In this document: positions 35,514 through 46,662 of the stretch, piece after piece
Position numbering within the stretch: the first letter of the stretch is position 1
Layout: the number at the start of each line of letters is the position of its first letter
Source: Castor canadensis
Lineage: Eukaryota; Chordata; Mammalia; Rodentia; Castoridae
Direction: 5' to 3'
DNA length: 64,000 nucleotides
Assembly (NCBI RefSeq): GCF_047511655.1
Contig: NC_133401.1
Location: 17,792,501 to 17,856,500 of the forward strand
Notes under the pieces: generated by a model
The model's input: the letters and a program-made list of their open reading frames with translations, nothing else
Told to the model about the DNA's origin: nothing
The model's database searches: none
Translations under genes and position numbers: made by a program

Positions 35514-36092
35514 AAGCCAGGTGTGGGTGGTGTATGCTGTACTTTCATCCATTCTGGAGGTAGAGGCAGGAGGATCTGTAGTTTGAGGCCAGCCCTGGCA
35601 AAGAAACCCCCATACCACCAAAATAAATAAAATACAAAGGGCTGTGGGCGTGGCTCAGGTGGTAGAGCCAAATAGGAGACCCTGAGTTTCAACCCCAGTT
35701 GAGGAGAGGGAATAAAAAATTCTGTCAACTTCACGTAGACTGTGAGCCCAGTGTTTATTTTGGTGGGATCAAGTTTTGAACTCAGGACTTCACACTTGCA
35801 CAATAGGCACTTTCAGCTTGAGCTGCACCGCCAGTCCATTTTGCTCTGTTTTATTTTGGGTTTTTTTTTTGGGGGGGGGGCAGGGAGCAGTACTGGTGTT
35901 TGAACTCAGGACTTCACGCTTGCTAGGCAGGCGCAAGCCGTCTACCACTTGTGCCACTCTAGCAGCCTGCTCTGGTTATTTTGGAGATAGGGTTTCCAGA
36001 AGTATTTACCCAGGTTGGCCTCAAACCTTGATCCTCCTGATCTCAGTCTCCCATGTTGTTAGAATTACAGGCATTAGGCACCAGTGCCTGGA
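35514..36092. repeat. Composite SINEs: one forward, two reverse and nested
   Basis: Forward composite at 35514-35717. At 35755-36092 two reverse ID arms occur: the first stops in a T-then-G homopolymer run at about 35863-35880, and a second ID arm plus linker a and B1-like arm follow. One copy appears to have inserted into another. Confidence 0.75.
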
Positions 36093-36248
36093 TCAGTGTT
36101 GGTCTCTTAATAGGTTTTGAGAGGAACATGAGTTGTGTATTGGATAGGTTAGTTGTATCCACTTTCCTGTCTCCTCCCCAGAGATCGCCCTGACAACTCT
36201 CGAAGCGGGGGAAATCCTTCCACACTGCCAGGTTAAAACCCAGACTCA

Positions 36249-36578
36249 AGCCAGGCCCCATGGCTCACACCTATAATCCCAGCTACTCAGCAGGCAGAGA
36301 TCAGGAGGATCATTATTCGAAGCCAACTGGGCAAATAGTTCATGAGACCCTATCTCTAAAAACACCATTATAAAACAGGCCTGAGGACATGGCTCACATG
36401 GTAGAGAGCCTGCCTAGCAAATGTGAAGTCCTGAGTTCAAACTCCAGTGCTGCTGGAAAAAAAAAAAAAAAGCATAGACATAACACATGGCAAGAAGGGG
36501 GGACTGTTTTTTTTTTTTTTTGGACAGTACTGGAGTTTGAACTCAGGGCTCTACACTTGTTCGGCAGACCTGCATCCA
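36249..36578. repeat. Composite SINE (+) followed by ID-like SINE (-)
   Basis: Forward composite at 36249-36472 with a 15-base A tail, then a reverse ID-like arm at 36507-36578 with its T tract. Confidence 0.8.
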
Positions 36579-36732
36579 GTAAGGATGTATTTTTGTAATT
36601 CATACAGCAGTGTTAAAGATACTAAGAGATTTAATTAAAAGTCAAAACTATTTAAATTTCTAATTTAATTTTTTGGCATGCCAGGAACCAAAAGATAAAT
36701 TTAAGTGAACTTCTAAAAATTATTAAATAATC

Positions 36733-37010
36733 CTTGGGCTGGCGGAGTGCTTCAAGTGGCAAAGTGCTTACCTAGCGAGTGCAAGGCCCTGAGTTCAAAC
36801 CCCAGTATCACAAAAATTAATGAAATAAAATAGCTGTGCCTGTAATCCTAGCTACTCAGGAGGCTGAGATCAGGAGGGTCTCTCCATTCAAAGCCGGCCC
36901 CAAGCAAATAGTTCACAAGACCCTATCTTGAAAAAACCCATCACCAAAAAAAAAAAAAGGGCTGGCAGAATGGCTCTAAGCTCAAACCTCAGTACTACAA
37001 ACAAAAAATA
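36733..37010 (+). repeat. ID-like SINE and composite SINE (linker b)
   Basis: ID-like at 36733-36825. A composite at 36830-37010 has linker aaacccatcacc and an ID arm with an internal deletion. Confidence 0.8.
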
Positions 37011-37252
37011 ATAAGTAAAATTAAAGTAATCCAAGGACCAGATAGGGGAAACAGAAACTAAAACATAGAAATGGAAGATAAAATTGCTCAGCCATACCAG
37101 TAACTCTGTGGACTGTTACTAGAAATGGAAGGTGGTTACTGGAGCAGGAGGCCCTCTCTACCAGGGAGGCCTGCACCAGACAGCTAAGCACAAACACACA
37201 CTGTCGGGCCATGAGCACTTTTCACAAGAATGTAAGAAAGAAGGTAAATATA

Positions 37253-37390
37253 GGAACCGGGCATGGTGGTGAGTGCCTGTATTCCCAGCTGCTGAGGAAC
37301 CTGAGGTAGGAAGGCCACACAAATCTAGGAGTTCGAGGCCATCCTGGGCAACGCAATGAGACCCTTTCATGCACACAAAGACAAAAATAC
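37253..37390 (+). repeat. B1-like SINE
   Basis: 'accgggcatggtggtgagtgcc' to 'cctgggcaacgcaatgagac'. Confidence 0.75.
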
Positions 37391-37458
37391 AGAGACTAAT
37401 AAACACCTCTGTGCTTACCATCAATTTTCCAGTTGCCCTTTTTGCTCACCATTATTTT

Positions 37459-37692
37459 TTCTTTTTTTTGGTGGCACTTGGATTTGAACTCAGGGCCTCA
37501 CATTTGCTAGGCAGGTGCTGTACTGCTTGAGACACTCCTCCAGTCCATTTTGCTCTGGTTATTTTGGAGATGGTGGTCTCACAAATTATTCACCCCAAAT
37601 GGCTTAGAACCTTGATTCTTGATCCTTGATCCTCCCAATTTCAGCTTCCCAAGCAGCTGGGATTACAGGTGTGAGCACCAGCACCCAATTTA
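37459..37692 (-). repeat. Composite SINE (linker a)
   Basis: Reverse ID arm (atttgaactcaggg), linker ctctggttattttggag, and B1-like arm ending gggattacaggtgtgagc. Confidence 0.85.
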
Positions 37693-37727
37693 TTTATTGT
37701 CTTCTCATATTGACTCCTGTTAACTGT

Positions 37728-38085
37728 TGTACAGTAGCACCCCCTTTGTCCATGGGTGGTACATTTCAAGACCGCTCAGTAGATGTCTGCAATCAGATAG
37801 TACTAAACCCTTTATATGCTCTGTGTATGTGTCCATAATAAAGTTTAATTTACAAATTAGGCACAGCCAGAGATGAACACAGTAACTAATAAAATAGAAT
37901 GATTATACCAATATACTGTAACAAAGTTGCCACACCACTGTTCTTGTGCTGTGGGGCCGTTATTAGTACAATCAGGGGTAACTGAGATGGATACTAACGG
38001 ACTAATTAATAATGAGAGGGTAGCATACACAGCACGGATGTGGTATACGCTGGGCGGGGTGGCTCCAGAATTCACACTTAGCATA
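37728..38085 (+). mobile_element. Tigger-like (Tc1/mariner) DNA transposon relic
   Basis: The diagnostic run 'aatttacaaattaggcacag', then 'taactaataaaatagaa' and 'ccaatatactgtaac', match the Tigger-family consensus as I remember it. A non-autonomous internal-deletion copy is likely. No transposase frame remains. Confidence 0.55.
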
Positions 38086-38103
38086 AATGGAATTTTTCAA
38101 GTT

Positions 38104-38212
38104 TTGTTTTCTGCAACAGAGTCTTGCTGTGTGGCTCCGGCTGACCTCAACTCGCAATTCTTCTGCCTCAGCCTCCTGAGTGCTGGGATTCGCAGGTGTG
38201 CATTTCCATGCT
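38104..38212 (-). repeat. B1-like SINE
   Basis: Reverse copy with 'gagtcttgctgtgtggctc' and 'gagtgctgggattcgcagg'. Confidence 0.75.
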
Positions 38213-38239
38213 ACTTAGAAAAGGAAGGTGAAGAACTCA

Positions 38240-38575
38240 CCAGGCACAGGTGGCTCGTGCCTGTAATCCTAGCTACCTGGGAGGCTGAGATCAGGATTGT
38301 CGAGGTTCGAGGCCACCCCAAACAAATAGTTCCAGAGACCCCCTTCTCTAAAATAACCAGGGTAAAATAAACTGGAGGTGTGGTTCAAGTGGTAGAGTGT
38401 CTGCTCTGTAATTGTGAGGCCCTCAGTTCAAACCCCAGTCCCACCTCAACCCCCAACAAAATAGGCAAGACCCTATCTCAAAAGTACCCACCACAAGAAA
38501 AAGGCTGGTGGAGTGGTTCAAGTGGTAGAGCACCTGCCTAGCAAGGCCCTGAGTTCAAACCCCAGTGCTACAAAA
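38240..38575 (+). repeat. Composite SINE (linker a) and ID-like SINE
   Basis: Composite at 38240-38450 with linker aaaataaccagggtaaaa and 3' end 'ccagtcccacc'. An ID-like monomer at 38500-38575 lacks part of its middle. Confidence 0.85.
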
Positions 38576-38929
38576 TCAACACGCCTGAAGTAGGCCTTCT
38601 GTAGCTGAGACTTTCATCCTTTTCTGTACCACTGGTTTAGATGGTTTGTGTGCTAACTAGGTGGGACAATGCTGCAAGGCCCCTTCTAAGTGAGATGCCG
38701 ATCACATTCCTCTCCAGGTGGTCCCAACTGCCACACCCTGTCCTTTTAGGAGGAAGGCCATGTCACCTGAGCTTCGCCTGCCCCAGGAAGGGGTAGAACT
38801 GGTGTCTGAACCTGTGACCACAGGTGTCCTACCCACTGCTTCTTTTTGGGTTCTGTGCCAGCTGGCCTGGTAGAAAGCCCTAGGACAGCACTGGACCAGC
38901 TTTCGGGCAGTTACTAGAAATTCCAACAG

Positions 38930-39132
38930 CAAGCATGGTGGTGTAACCTGTAATCTCAGTTGCTCTGGGGGACAGAGGTAAGAAGATTGCTGTCTGAGAC
39001 CTGCCTGGGTAACAGTGCCTGACCCTATCTGAACACCAACAAACAAAAAAGATTAGGGGTATAGCTCCAGTAGTAGAGGGTCTGCCTTGGAATTGCAAAG
39101 GCCTGAGTTCAAACCCCAGTACTGCCAAAACA
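38930..39132 (+). repeat. Composite SINE, diverged
   Basis: B1-like arm (gcaagcatggtggtgtaacc) followed by an ID arm 'ggggtatagctccagtagtag...gagttcaaacccc'. Confidence 0.75.
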
Positions 39133-39564
39133 ACCAGAACTACTTTTTACTAGGCATTCAACACAGGTTTCTTGGGGCACCTTGTAGACGTCAGCTCGTT
39201 GTGATCGCAGCTGCAGATGCACCTGTAGCCACAGAGGCAGATCAGTGCCAGGCTAGATGTCACCTTCCACCTCCACAAGGTCAAGGCCAAGGCCTGATCC
39301 TGGCCAACACCTCCCAGCACTTCGCCCAGTGGGCTTCTGAATAAGTTCCTGGTCATTTAGTCATTCAATAAATATTAACCCCCACAGCACCCTTTACCCA
39401 GGAATGTTGAACAAGGTCAAAGCCTTAAAAACCTAGAGGGTCATGAGCAGGCAGTGTGAGGCTGGCACACCATGGGACACCATCCTCTCCACCCTCCAGA
39501 GTGGGCAGGCCACAGAGCCTCTGGCCCACAGCACAGGCATGGGGAAGGCGAGCAAAAAGAGTAT

Positions 39565-40506
39565 CCACTGTTCCAATCTGATTTTATTGAAAAGGAAACA
39601 TACAAAAATCATGTACAAAAAAAATTAACCAAACATGTACAGAAAATTCATTCCAGTATCTACAGCAGTGAATGTACAGTATCTTACAGGCTGGGCCACC
39701 CCTCCCCGCTCCCAGACTCCGCCCTCTTCTGAGACTCCCCCCTCCCCACTGTACCCCATCTTTCTCCCCCAGCGCTTGGCCCTGGGGGACTAAGGCTGGG
39801 GCGGCTTCCGCCAAAATCTCCCACCCCCCCAATGAACGCCAGTGATCTCACGTGCTCTCTAAACCTATGCAATGGGACTGATGGGGACAGGGGTGGTGGC
39901 GGAGCACAGGATTCACAGTCTGGGCCCCTCCTGGCCACCCCCAGATGAAGGTGAGGCAGGCATGACCACCGCCCGCCGGCGGCTCAGGGAAGATGGCTGG
40001 GCGCTGGGTGGGGGGCCGTCACAAGCACCCGTTTTCTGGCTCCAGGACGCTAGTGATCACGTTTGGCTCATTTGCTCTTCACGGGCCCCCTCCCAGGGAG
40101 GAGGGGGGGGAAGCACCAGGGGCCTTGAGGCCAGGCCCAAAATGAAGGCGCACTGGGGAGACCCCAGCGTCCCCCCTGTAGCTGGAAGGGGCAGCCAGCA
40201 CCAACAGCCTTTCCTGAGATGATGCTGGGCGGCAGAGGCAGGTGGCTCAGTCCCCACTCCCTTGGTCACCGCCGCCTTCAGATCCCTCCTGGGACATCCA
40301 GCCCGGGCCCAGGAGTCCAGTCTCCATCAGTGCCCCCAGGCTGGCCGGGGCTGGAGTGGCTGCCCTGGCCCCCTGAGACAGGCAGGGCTCGTAGTCCAGT
40401 ATGCTACATGGTGCAGAAAAAAGTCCCCCGCGCTGGCCAGGGCGTCAGGAGGCGGGAGGGTCCTGCCCCCCAAGTCCCCGACGTCCACCGGACGGGTGCA
40501 GGCACC
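39565..40506 (-). other. BBC3: BBC3 3' UTR
   Basis: About 940 GC-rich bases between the stop codon (40509-40507) and the polyadenylation signal. No SINE has landed here, in contrast to the dense repeats just outside. Confidence 0.75.
39583..39588 (-). terminator. BBC3: BBC3 polyadenylation signal
   Basis: AATAAA on the minus strand, the first after the BBC3 stop codon. It faces the SAE1 signal about 6.5 kb away, so the two genes converge. Confidence 0.75.
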
Positions 40507-40623
40507 CTAATTGGGCTCCATCTCCGGGGCTCCCGGGCCCCTGGGTAAGGGCAGGAGTCCCATGATGACATTGTACAGCACCCTCCAGGGCGAGGGGCGG
40601 TGTTGCTGTTGCTCTTCTTGTCT
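40507..40623 (-). CDS. BBC3: BBC3 (PUMA) last coding exon, hydrophobic C-terminus
   Basis: Minus-strand acceptor tctct-AG at 40625-40624, then 38 codons, RQEEQQQHRPSPWRV through GAPEMEPN, and TAG at 40509-40507. PUMA is a BH3-only protein that binds and neutralises anti-apoptotic BCL-2 relatives at the mitochondrial outer membrane. This exon carries the C-terminal hydrophobic stretch (VLYNVIMGLLPLP) needed for mitochondrial targeting. A few residues differ from the human protein as I recall it. The other two coding exons join in frame, giving 193 residues, the same length as human PUMA-alpha. Confidence 0.96.
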   Translation of the reverse strand, partial: RQEEQQQHRPSPWRVLYNVIMGLLPLPRGPGAPEMEPN

Positions 40624-42079
40624 CTAGAGAGAGAGGAAAACACTTAGTACCCGGACAGTGACCCGGGAGTGGGTGGCTGGGTGAAGGGCAAGGAGGATGG
40701 AGACTTGCTCCCATGACAGCACCACACCCTCACCAACCCTGTTGGAGCTCTGCCACCCACCCAGACCAGTCTCCCCCTCTCAGGATGGGTCATGTCCTCA
40801 CCTAGGAGGGAGAGGACAGGAACAATTCCCACAACACAGCAAGTGCTCAAAAGTTGCCTGTGACCTCCTCCCCTCTGTGTTCCAGGTGTGGAAGTCACCC
40901 ACCACCTCATATAGGGGTTGAGGGACAAGCTGGATTGCAACCTATCCTGCTTGGCCCTTTAAGGCTGGTTGGGACAATGAAGAAAGCAGGGAGCAAGGCT
41001 GGTTGGGACAATGAAGAAAGCAGGGAGCCCATAGTCTCAGCACTTTCTAGAAGGAGGAACACTAGGAAAAGTTCCCCATCTGTGCTAAAGCTACCAAGAA
41101 GTGGATTTGAGACAAAGCTGGGGTCAGTGAGACCACAGGGAAACTCTTGCCCTCTTCCTGATGACAGAATGAAGATGGGGGATGGCTTGTAGGACCCTCT
41201 CTGCTCCAAAATACTGGTCCCACCCTGTAAAAATGAAGGGCAGTACTAAAAACTGTATGAAGAGTGGGCGTGGTGGCACAGGATGTAATCCCCTACCAGC
41301 AGGGCCACCTGACTCATCCCCTAGGAAACAGCTCACTTTACAGCTGTTCCACCAAGATCCCAGGGTCCCCCATGGGAACCTGGGGAGTGTGCCTGGGACC
41401 AGTCCCTGCCTCTCAGCCCGCTCTTGCCACCATGAGAAGGTGACAAAGAGGGCATGTCAGCTTGGTATAGGTCAGGACACTTGCCACTGTCACTACTATG
41501 AGATGCTACTGTGGTACATTCATCTAGTTAGGCCAAGCAGGGAGGGCACAGAGCCCCCAAATCCCTCTGGGGACATTTGTCCATGGGCACACCCAACAGC
41601 CGTGTGCATTGTTTGGAAGAGAAAAATAAAGCCAATCAAAATTTGAAATACATTTAAAAATCTATCCTAAATATTCACGAATAGGGAAGCGAAGATGGAT
41701 ACTTTGTTGACTCCACGGGATACCATGTCGCAGTAAATAGACACCTTTGTCCGAATGGATCACTCTCCTTCAGGACAGGGAGGGGACAGGAGCCATGAGG
41801 AGAGGAACGCACTAGCTCAAGGGTGCTAAGCTGAAACCACCCACAATGCCAAGCACTTAAGTGCACAGTAAAAGAAGCCCTGGCCGGGGACAAGGAAAGA
41901 GACAGCAGTCTGCTTGCGAAGGAGGGAGGCGACCAAGTGGCTTCAACACCTCGGTGCGACGATCGGGTTTGTTTTCGGCTTGCTTTTTAAATAAGCAAAC
42001 AATGCAGGTGCAATGATCAGGGCGAACAGAGCCGGGCGGTGGGCACAGGGGGTTGGGAATCGGCTCTCTGCTGCGGGAT
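40624..42079 (-). other. BBC3: BBC3 intron between the last two coding exons
   Basis: No SINE insertions are obvious. A perfect 34-base tandem duplication lies at 40961-41028. No other feature was recognised. Confidence 0.6.
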
Positions 42080-42490
42080 TCCCCAGTGTTTCGGATTGCG
42101 GGCCTGGCTGGACCGGGCGGGGGCGGGGCTCCGGGGAGGGGCGGGGCTCTCAGGCGGGGAGGGGCGGGGCCGGGCCGCGGGGAGCGCTGCGGGCTGCGCG
42201 GGCGCGCGACCGCGGGAGGGAAGGAGGGAGGGCGGGGCGGGCGCGGCCACGGCGCGCTGCTGACTCACCGGCTATAAATAGCCCGGGATATAGAAGCCAC
42301 CGCGCCGAGCGCCGCCCTCAGTCCCCGCAGCCGCGGGCCCCGGGCGCGCTGCAGTCATCGCCGCGGCCCCGGCCCCGCCGCCCCGCCCCCCACCTGCCTG
42401 TCCCCGCCGCGACCCCGCGGCTCAGGGCAGCAGCTGCCGCACATCTGGCGGGGGGCGGAAAGTCCCACCTGTCGCTGCCCCTCCCCCGCA
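42080..42490 (+). promoter_or_regulatory. Promoter-like block antisense to the BBC3 BH3 exon: GC boxes, AP-1, TATA
   Basis: On the plus strand, several GGGCGGGG boxes (about 42116-42170) precede a perfect AP-1 site TGACTCA (42261-42267) and a TATA box TATAAATA (42273-42280). A start near 42305 would give a plus-strand transcript running antisense across BBC3 exon 42496-42686. On the minus strand the inverted box would read TATTTATA, so the direction is inferred from the order of elements. No transcript evidence is available here. Confidence 0.5.
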
Positions 42491-42495
42491 CTCAC

Positions 42496-42686
42496 CCGCC
42501 GCTCGTACTGCGCGTTGAGGTCGTCCGCCATCCGCCGCAGCTGGGCCCCGATCTCCCGGGCCCACTGCTCCTCCTCCCCCCGGACTCCGGGGGCCGCCTG
42601 GGTGGGGCCGCCCGCCAGGGCCTCCGGGACGCTGGGCACGGGTGACTCTAGGTGCTGCTGGGCTGGTGATAGTGATGGCTGAGGAC
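42496..42686 (-). CDS. BBC3: BBC3 (PUMA) middle coding exon with the BH3 domain
   Basis: The exon runs from acceptor ccaAG to donor GTGAGT (first intron base 42495). It completes the glycine codon from the previous exon and encodes 63 residues. The BH3 domain sits in WAREIGAQLRRMADDLN, with the conserved leucine at residue 141 and aspartate at 146, the pair that grips the groove of BCL-2, BCL-XL and MCL-1. The domain is unchanged from human as I recall it; changes lie in the linker before it. The exon lies in its own CpG-rich block, next to a plus-strand promoter-like block. Confidence 0.97.
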
Positions 42687-44037
42687 CTTGGAGAGGCAGA
42701 GGGGCGTGGTCACCACCTGCCATCCCTCTCGGCCAGGAGGGGTCCGAGAGGAACCCAGGTCACCAGTGCCTGCATCTCGCTTAACCAGACACCTGCTTTC
42801 TCCTCTGCTCCCCTCATTTCTGGTGATTCCCCAACCTCCCCTCCCACCCCCAGTCTCTTTCACCCAGACTTCTCAGCTCCTCCTCCCTGGGCTCTAGAAA
42901 GCCAGAGAAGGCCTGGGGCCACCTGTCTGACCAGCTATGTCTCCAATGCCCAAGTCTGTCGGGAAGTCCCTCATCTTATCCGACTTAAGTAACCCTATTC
43001 CCAAACAAGGCCAGCTCTTGCCTGCTTTCTATGGTAGAGCGGGAAACTGAGGCCCAACCTAAGAAGTGGCCCAAGGTCACACAGGGATACACGACTGACC
43101 CCACCCAGAGTCACAAGCCTCAGGTCTCCAGCTCGCTCCTGTCCAACCACAGTGAGGCCACACCTCCGGATGTGGCACTGGCCTGGAGAGCAGAAGGCCA
43201 GACTGTGGCTGCCGGTAAGGATGGCCTGGGGGCTGGGATACAGGAGATGCCTTCTTGCCCCACCCCCTGCTGGGTTTCTCGACTGTCTCCCTCCTACCAC
43301 ATCAGATCCTAGCAGGAGGGCCTCAGTTTCCCCATCTGTGACTCTGGTGTTGAAATCGGGGGTCCCCCACCCGGCCTTCAGGAAGTGAGCTTCGAAGTTT
43401 CTCTCGCCTTACCCGGCTGGGCTCTGGGGACTGTGTGTGGGGGATGGGACGGGAAGCCAGGACAATCCGCCCCTCTGCCGGGAACCACGGGGTTAACAGC
43501 CCATCAGGCAGGGGACCTTTAACCCTTCCCTTCCCGAGACTCCCCCTCTCCCCAAGGGGACTTTCCCAACACAATGCCCCTCCCCCCCTTCCTCTCTCCG
43601 CGGGGACTGCGGAGGGGGCCAGCTCTGACCAAAGACCTGCAAATAAAGGCGAAAGGCCTCTCAACCCCTCCCAAAAGTCCAGAGGTGACAGTCACCCCCA
43701 CCTTGCCTACTCTTTCCCACTACAACCTTCCGGGGAGGGGTCTCGGGGACCCCGACTGGGGGGGAGGGGAGCTGAGACACAGCTGTCGCCCAAGGCTGCA
43801 AACTCGGGGACTGCAGTCAGATTCCAGGAGGGACTTCCCACCCGACCTCCCCTCCATCCCCGGCTCCCACTCGGTCTTCCTGCTACTCGCCACACAAAGA
43901 CCACACTGGCCACACCCTCGCAGTGGCCCCGCTATGCGCGGCTCGCCCCCGCCCCCTCCGCTCCCCCTGGAGTTCCTGGGGGCTCCGGGCCTCGCTTCCC
44001 CGGCTGCCATCATCCCGGGTGTGGGCCGGGCACTCAC
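42687..44037 (-). other. BBC3: BBC3 intron between first and second coding exons
   Basis: A MIR-like segment at about 43030-43135 contains 'ggaaactgaggccc' and 'cccaaggtcacac'. The stretch 42913-42942 resembles the 5' arm of the human MIR3190/MIR3191 hairpin. Long open frames here on both strands reflect high GC. Confidence 0.55.
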
Positions 44038-44311
44038 CATCCGGACGCGGGCCTCGGGGCCGGCTGCGGGGACCTCCAGGCCAGCGGGGGCCCCCCAAGG
44101 CTGCGGTGACGGCGGGCGGGGCGGTGGGGGCGCAGAGGTAGGCGGCGGGCAGCAGGGCCGGGGCGGCTGGGGCGGCGGGCAGGCCCGGCTCGCAGAGGCC
44201 GCAGGACACGGCCGAGGGCACCAGGCGACCGAGCGGGAAGGGGCGCGGGCCGTCGCGAGCTAAGCCCTCTACGGGCTCCGGAGAGCTGCCCTCCTGGCGT
44301 GCGCGGGCCAT
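44038..44311 (-). CDS. BBC3: BBC3 (PUMA) first coding exon, N-terminus
   Basis: ATG at 44311-44309 has G at -3 and G at +4, a strong context. The 274 bases encode residues 1-91 plus one base: MARARQEGSSPEPVE, then a proline/alanine-rich low-complexity stretch (AAPAAPALLPAAYLCAPT) and an RSRPRGPRPDG end. Donor GTGAGT starts at 44037. The N-terminal half of PUMA is largely disordered. The frame offset by two bases is also open across the whole exon, a property shared with human BBC3. The exon starts at 44326 after acceptor cccgcAG, so 15 bases of 5' UTR precede the ATG. Confidence 0.97.
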
Positions 44312-44739
44312 GGCGCTCCCTGGGGCCTGCGGGACACGGGAGTAGGGGAGGTCAGAGGGGAAGTGCCTGGGGGCCAGGTCCCCAGTGCGCACACCCGGGT
44401 TCACACACCACTCACACCACGCACACCAGGGAAGGAAGAGGGGTGCGATGGGGAGACCCCCACAAGACAGCCCAGTAGGGGAAGATACAAGGGGCAGGCT
44501 GGCTAGGACAGCCTCCCATCCACGCTGTATGGGTACAGGACCCAGATGGGGGTGTGTCTGTGTATGCCTCTGGGGTTTGTCACCATCCCACAGGGCAAAG
44601 TCACTGTAGCTGGGATTCACACAGGGCATGGGCTGGAGGGGACAACTTTTCCTAACACTATGAAGGGACGCAGGACAGCCTGGGCTCCCACACCAACCAA
44701 ATGGAGAAGAGTGCTGGGGGGCGGGTCACAGCACAGACA

Positions 44740-44964
44740 CACAGAGACTCAACACAACTGGCCAGCTTGCCTCCCCCAGGCACACACTGATATGGGACAT
44801 TGATACTCAGCAAGGGGATATACAAACGCACAAACCATCACAGCCCTCTCCATACACTGCCACACTGCACACCACACTGACTGGCACCTCATACCCACTT
44901 CCGCTCAGACACACATCTACAGTCTCAGATCTCACACTGGCCCTCCGCTGATCTGCCCAGGGAC

Positions 44965-44999
<35 letters not shown>

Positions 45000-46060
45000 A
45001 TGCAGCCCTCAAACCCAGGCTGCAACACACAACACAGTCACTGCCACAAGTCTCCAACCAGCCCCTCTCCATACACACACACACTCCTTAGGACTCACAC
45101 CCATCAACCCAAAACAGACCAGCTCCACAGCACCAAACCACATCTGAATGCTACCAACTCTCAGCCCCCAGGCACACAGAGACACATGTCATCAGACCCA
45201 GATGCATCCCCACTCTTGCCGGCTATGACACACACAGCCCCAGCCCAACAGAACACAGACATAACCTGGTCTCTCCCAACCTGAAAACACCATCACCAAT
45301 TGTCATTGCACACACACACACACACACATACACACACACACAACACAGCTAACTAATCCACCACAGCCCACAGCACACACCTAAAGCGCTGGTGTCACGT
45401 GACTGACATAAACACTACACACACACAGCCACATGACACACAGGAGCCTGCGATCGGTGACAAGCCTTCAGACCCTATGCACCACACACACACACACACA
45501 CATTCAGGGCTCAGGCTGCCAGCAACACCCACCCTTGGCACTGCATAGACCCCCTAGAGCCTCGGTCCCCTATTCCCAGACACCGATGTCAGACACAGCA
45601 GCCAAACACAGACTGAGACAACCCCCAGTGCCCTCCACACGGAACTCAGACACCTGGACAGACAGCAGCCATCGGGCACGGGGAAGACACAAGCTCAGGA
45701 GACACATGCAGACAGCCAGCCACACGCAAGCACACACACCCCGCACACTTGGGCAAGACTCGCAATAAACACTCCCCTCGCTCCAGCCACACACATCACA
45801 ACTACACGCCACGGGTGCACACAAGCCACAGACCCACAGAACGGCCCCCAGCCAGCACACACAGGCAACTCCGAGAACACACACACACAGGTGCACCCCA
45901 CGGTTAGAAGTCCACGCAAGCACGCAGAGACTCACGGATACACCCCGACGGGTCACAAATGCCACATTCCTCTGGATTGACACAACCACTCCCTTTGCAG
46001 ACCCTAGCCCAAACTCGGAGCTAGACACGCACACACCCAGGCGAGACACCTGCAGATCCA
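44740..46060 (+). repeat. Degenerate CA-rich tract in BBC3 intron 1
   Basis: About 1.3 kb in which ACAC/CACA words recur on the plus strand without a fixed unit, with purer (AC)n runs at 44961-44999, 45309-45346 and 45484-45503. On the BBC3 sense strand it is TG-rich. It explains the cysteine/valine-rich open frames read on the minus strand. Confidence 0.8.
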
Positions 46061-46662
46061 CAACCCCGCACACGCGCGCTCCCACGGCGGTCCCAGACGC
46101 CCCCCTCCGCTGTCACAGCCCCCCTCACCGCCGCCGCCACGTGCGCCCGCCCCGCCCGCCAAGCGAGCGCGGGGCCAATAACCGGCTGTTGCTGGGGCGC
46201 AGCCCCCGCCCGCAGGAGCCGCAGACTCCGCGGCCCGCGAGCCGCCCCCTGTCGCCGCCCCCAGCGGGCGCGCGCCCTGGGTGTGGCCGCCCCTCGGTGC
46301 CACCCCCCCCCCGGACCCCCTTCTCGGGCATCTGGGGAGCTGGGGCAACCTGGAGTCGACTCTCTTCCCCGTGCCTCACTGGCCACCAGAGGGCGCTGGA
46401 GTGCCTGCACCCCATTGTTTGTAAACAAACCCGCCAGACCGCTGGGGCACCTGTGCGCCCCGACAGTGGGGAGACCGATCGCCGAACAGCTTCCCGCCCA
46501 GCGAGCCCAGCCGGGGTCCCCTGGTGAAGGCTGGGGGCGGCACATGTGGGGACGCAGTGCGCCCCCGGCCGCTCTCCTAGTGCACTCCCAGTCACCTCCT
46601 CCAGGGAGCCCACCCGTCCTGGGCGATCGATGCCGGTGGGGTTTCGGGGTGCTCACACTCAC

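Noticed and set aside
42013-44263. Long plus-strand open frames of 210 and 229 codons (42013-42645, 43574-44263)
   Set aside because: They lie opposite the BBC3 coding exons in DNA of very high GC, are almost pure arginine/glycine/proline/alanine, and are explained by lack of AT-rich stop codons.
44961-45503. Regularly spaced CA repeats considered as a CRISPR-like or satellite array
   Set aside because: There are no constant repeat and unique spacer units. The pattern is degenerate dinucleotide drift in a mammalian intron.
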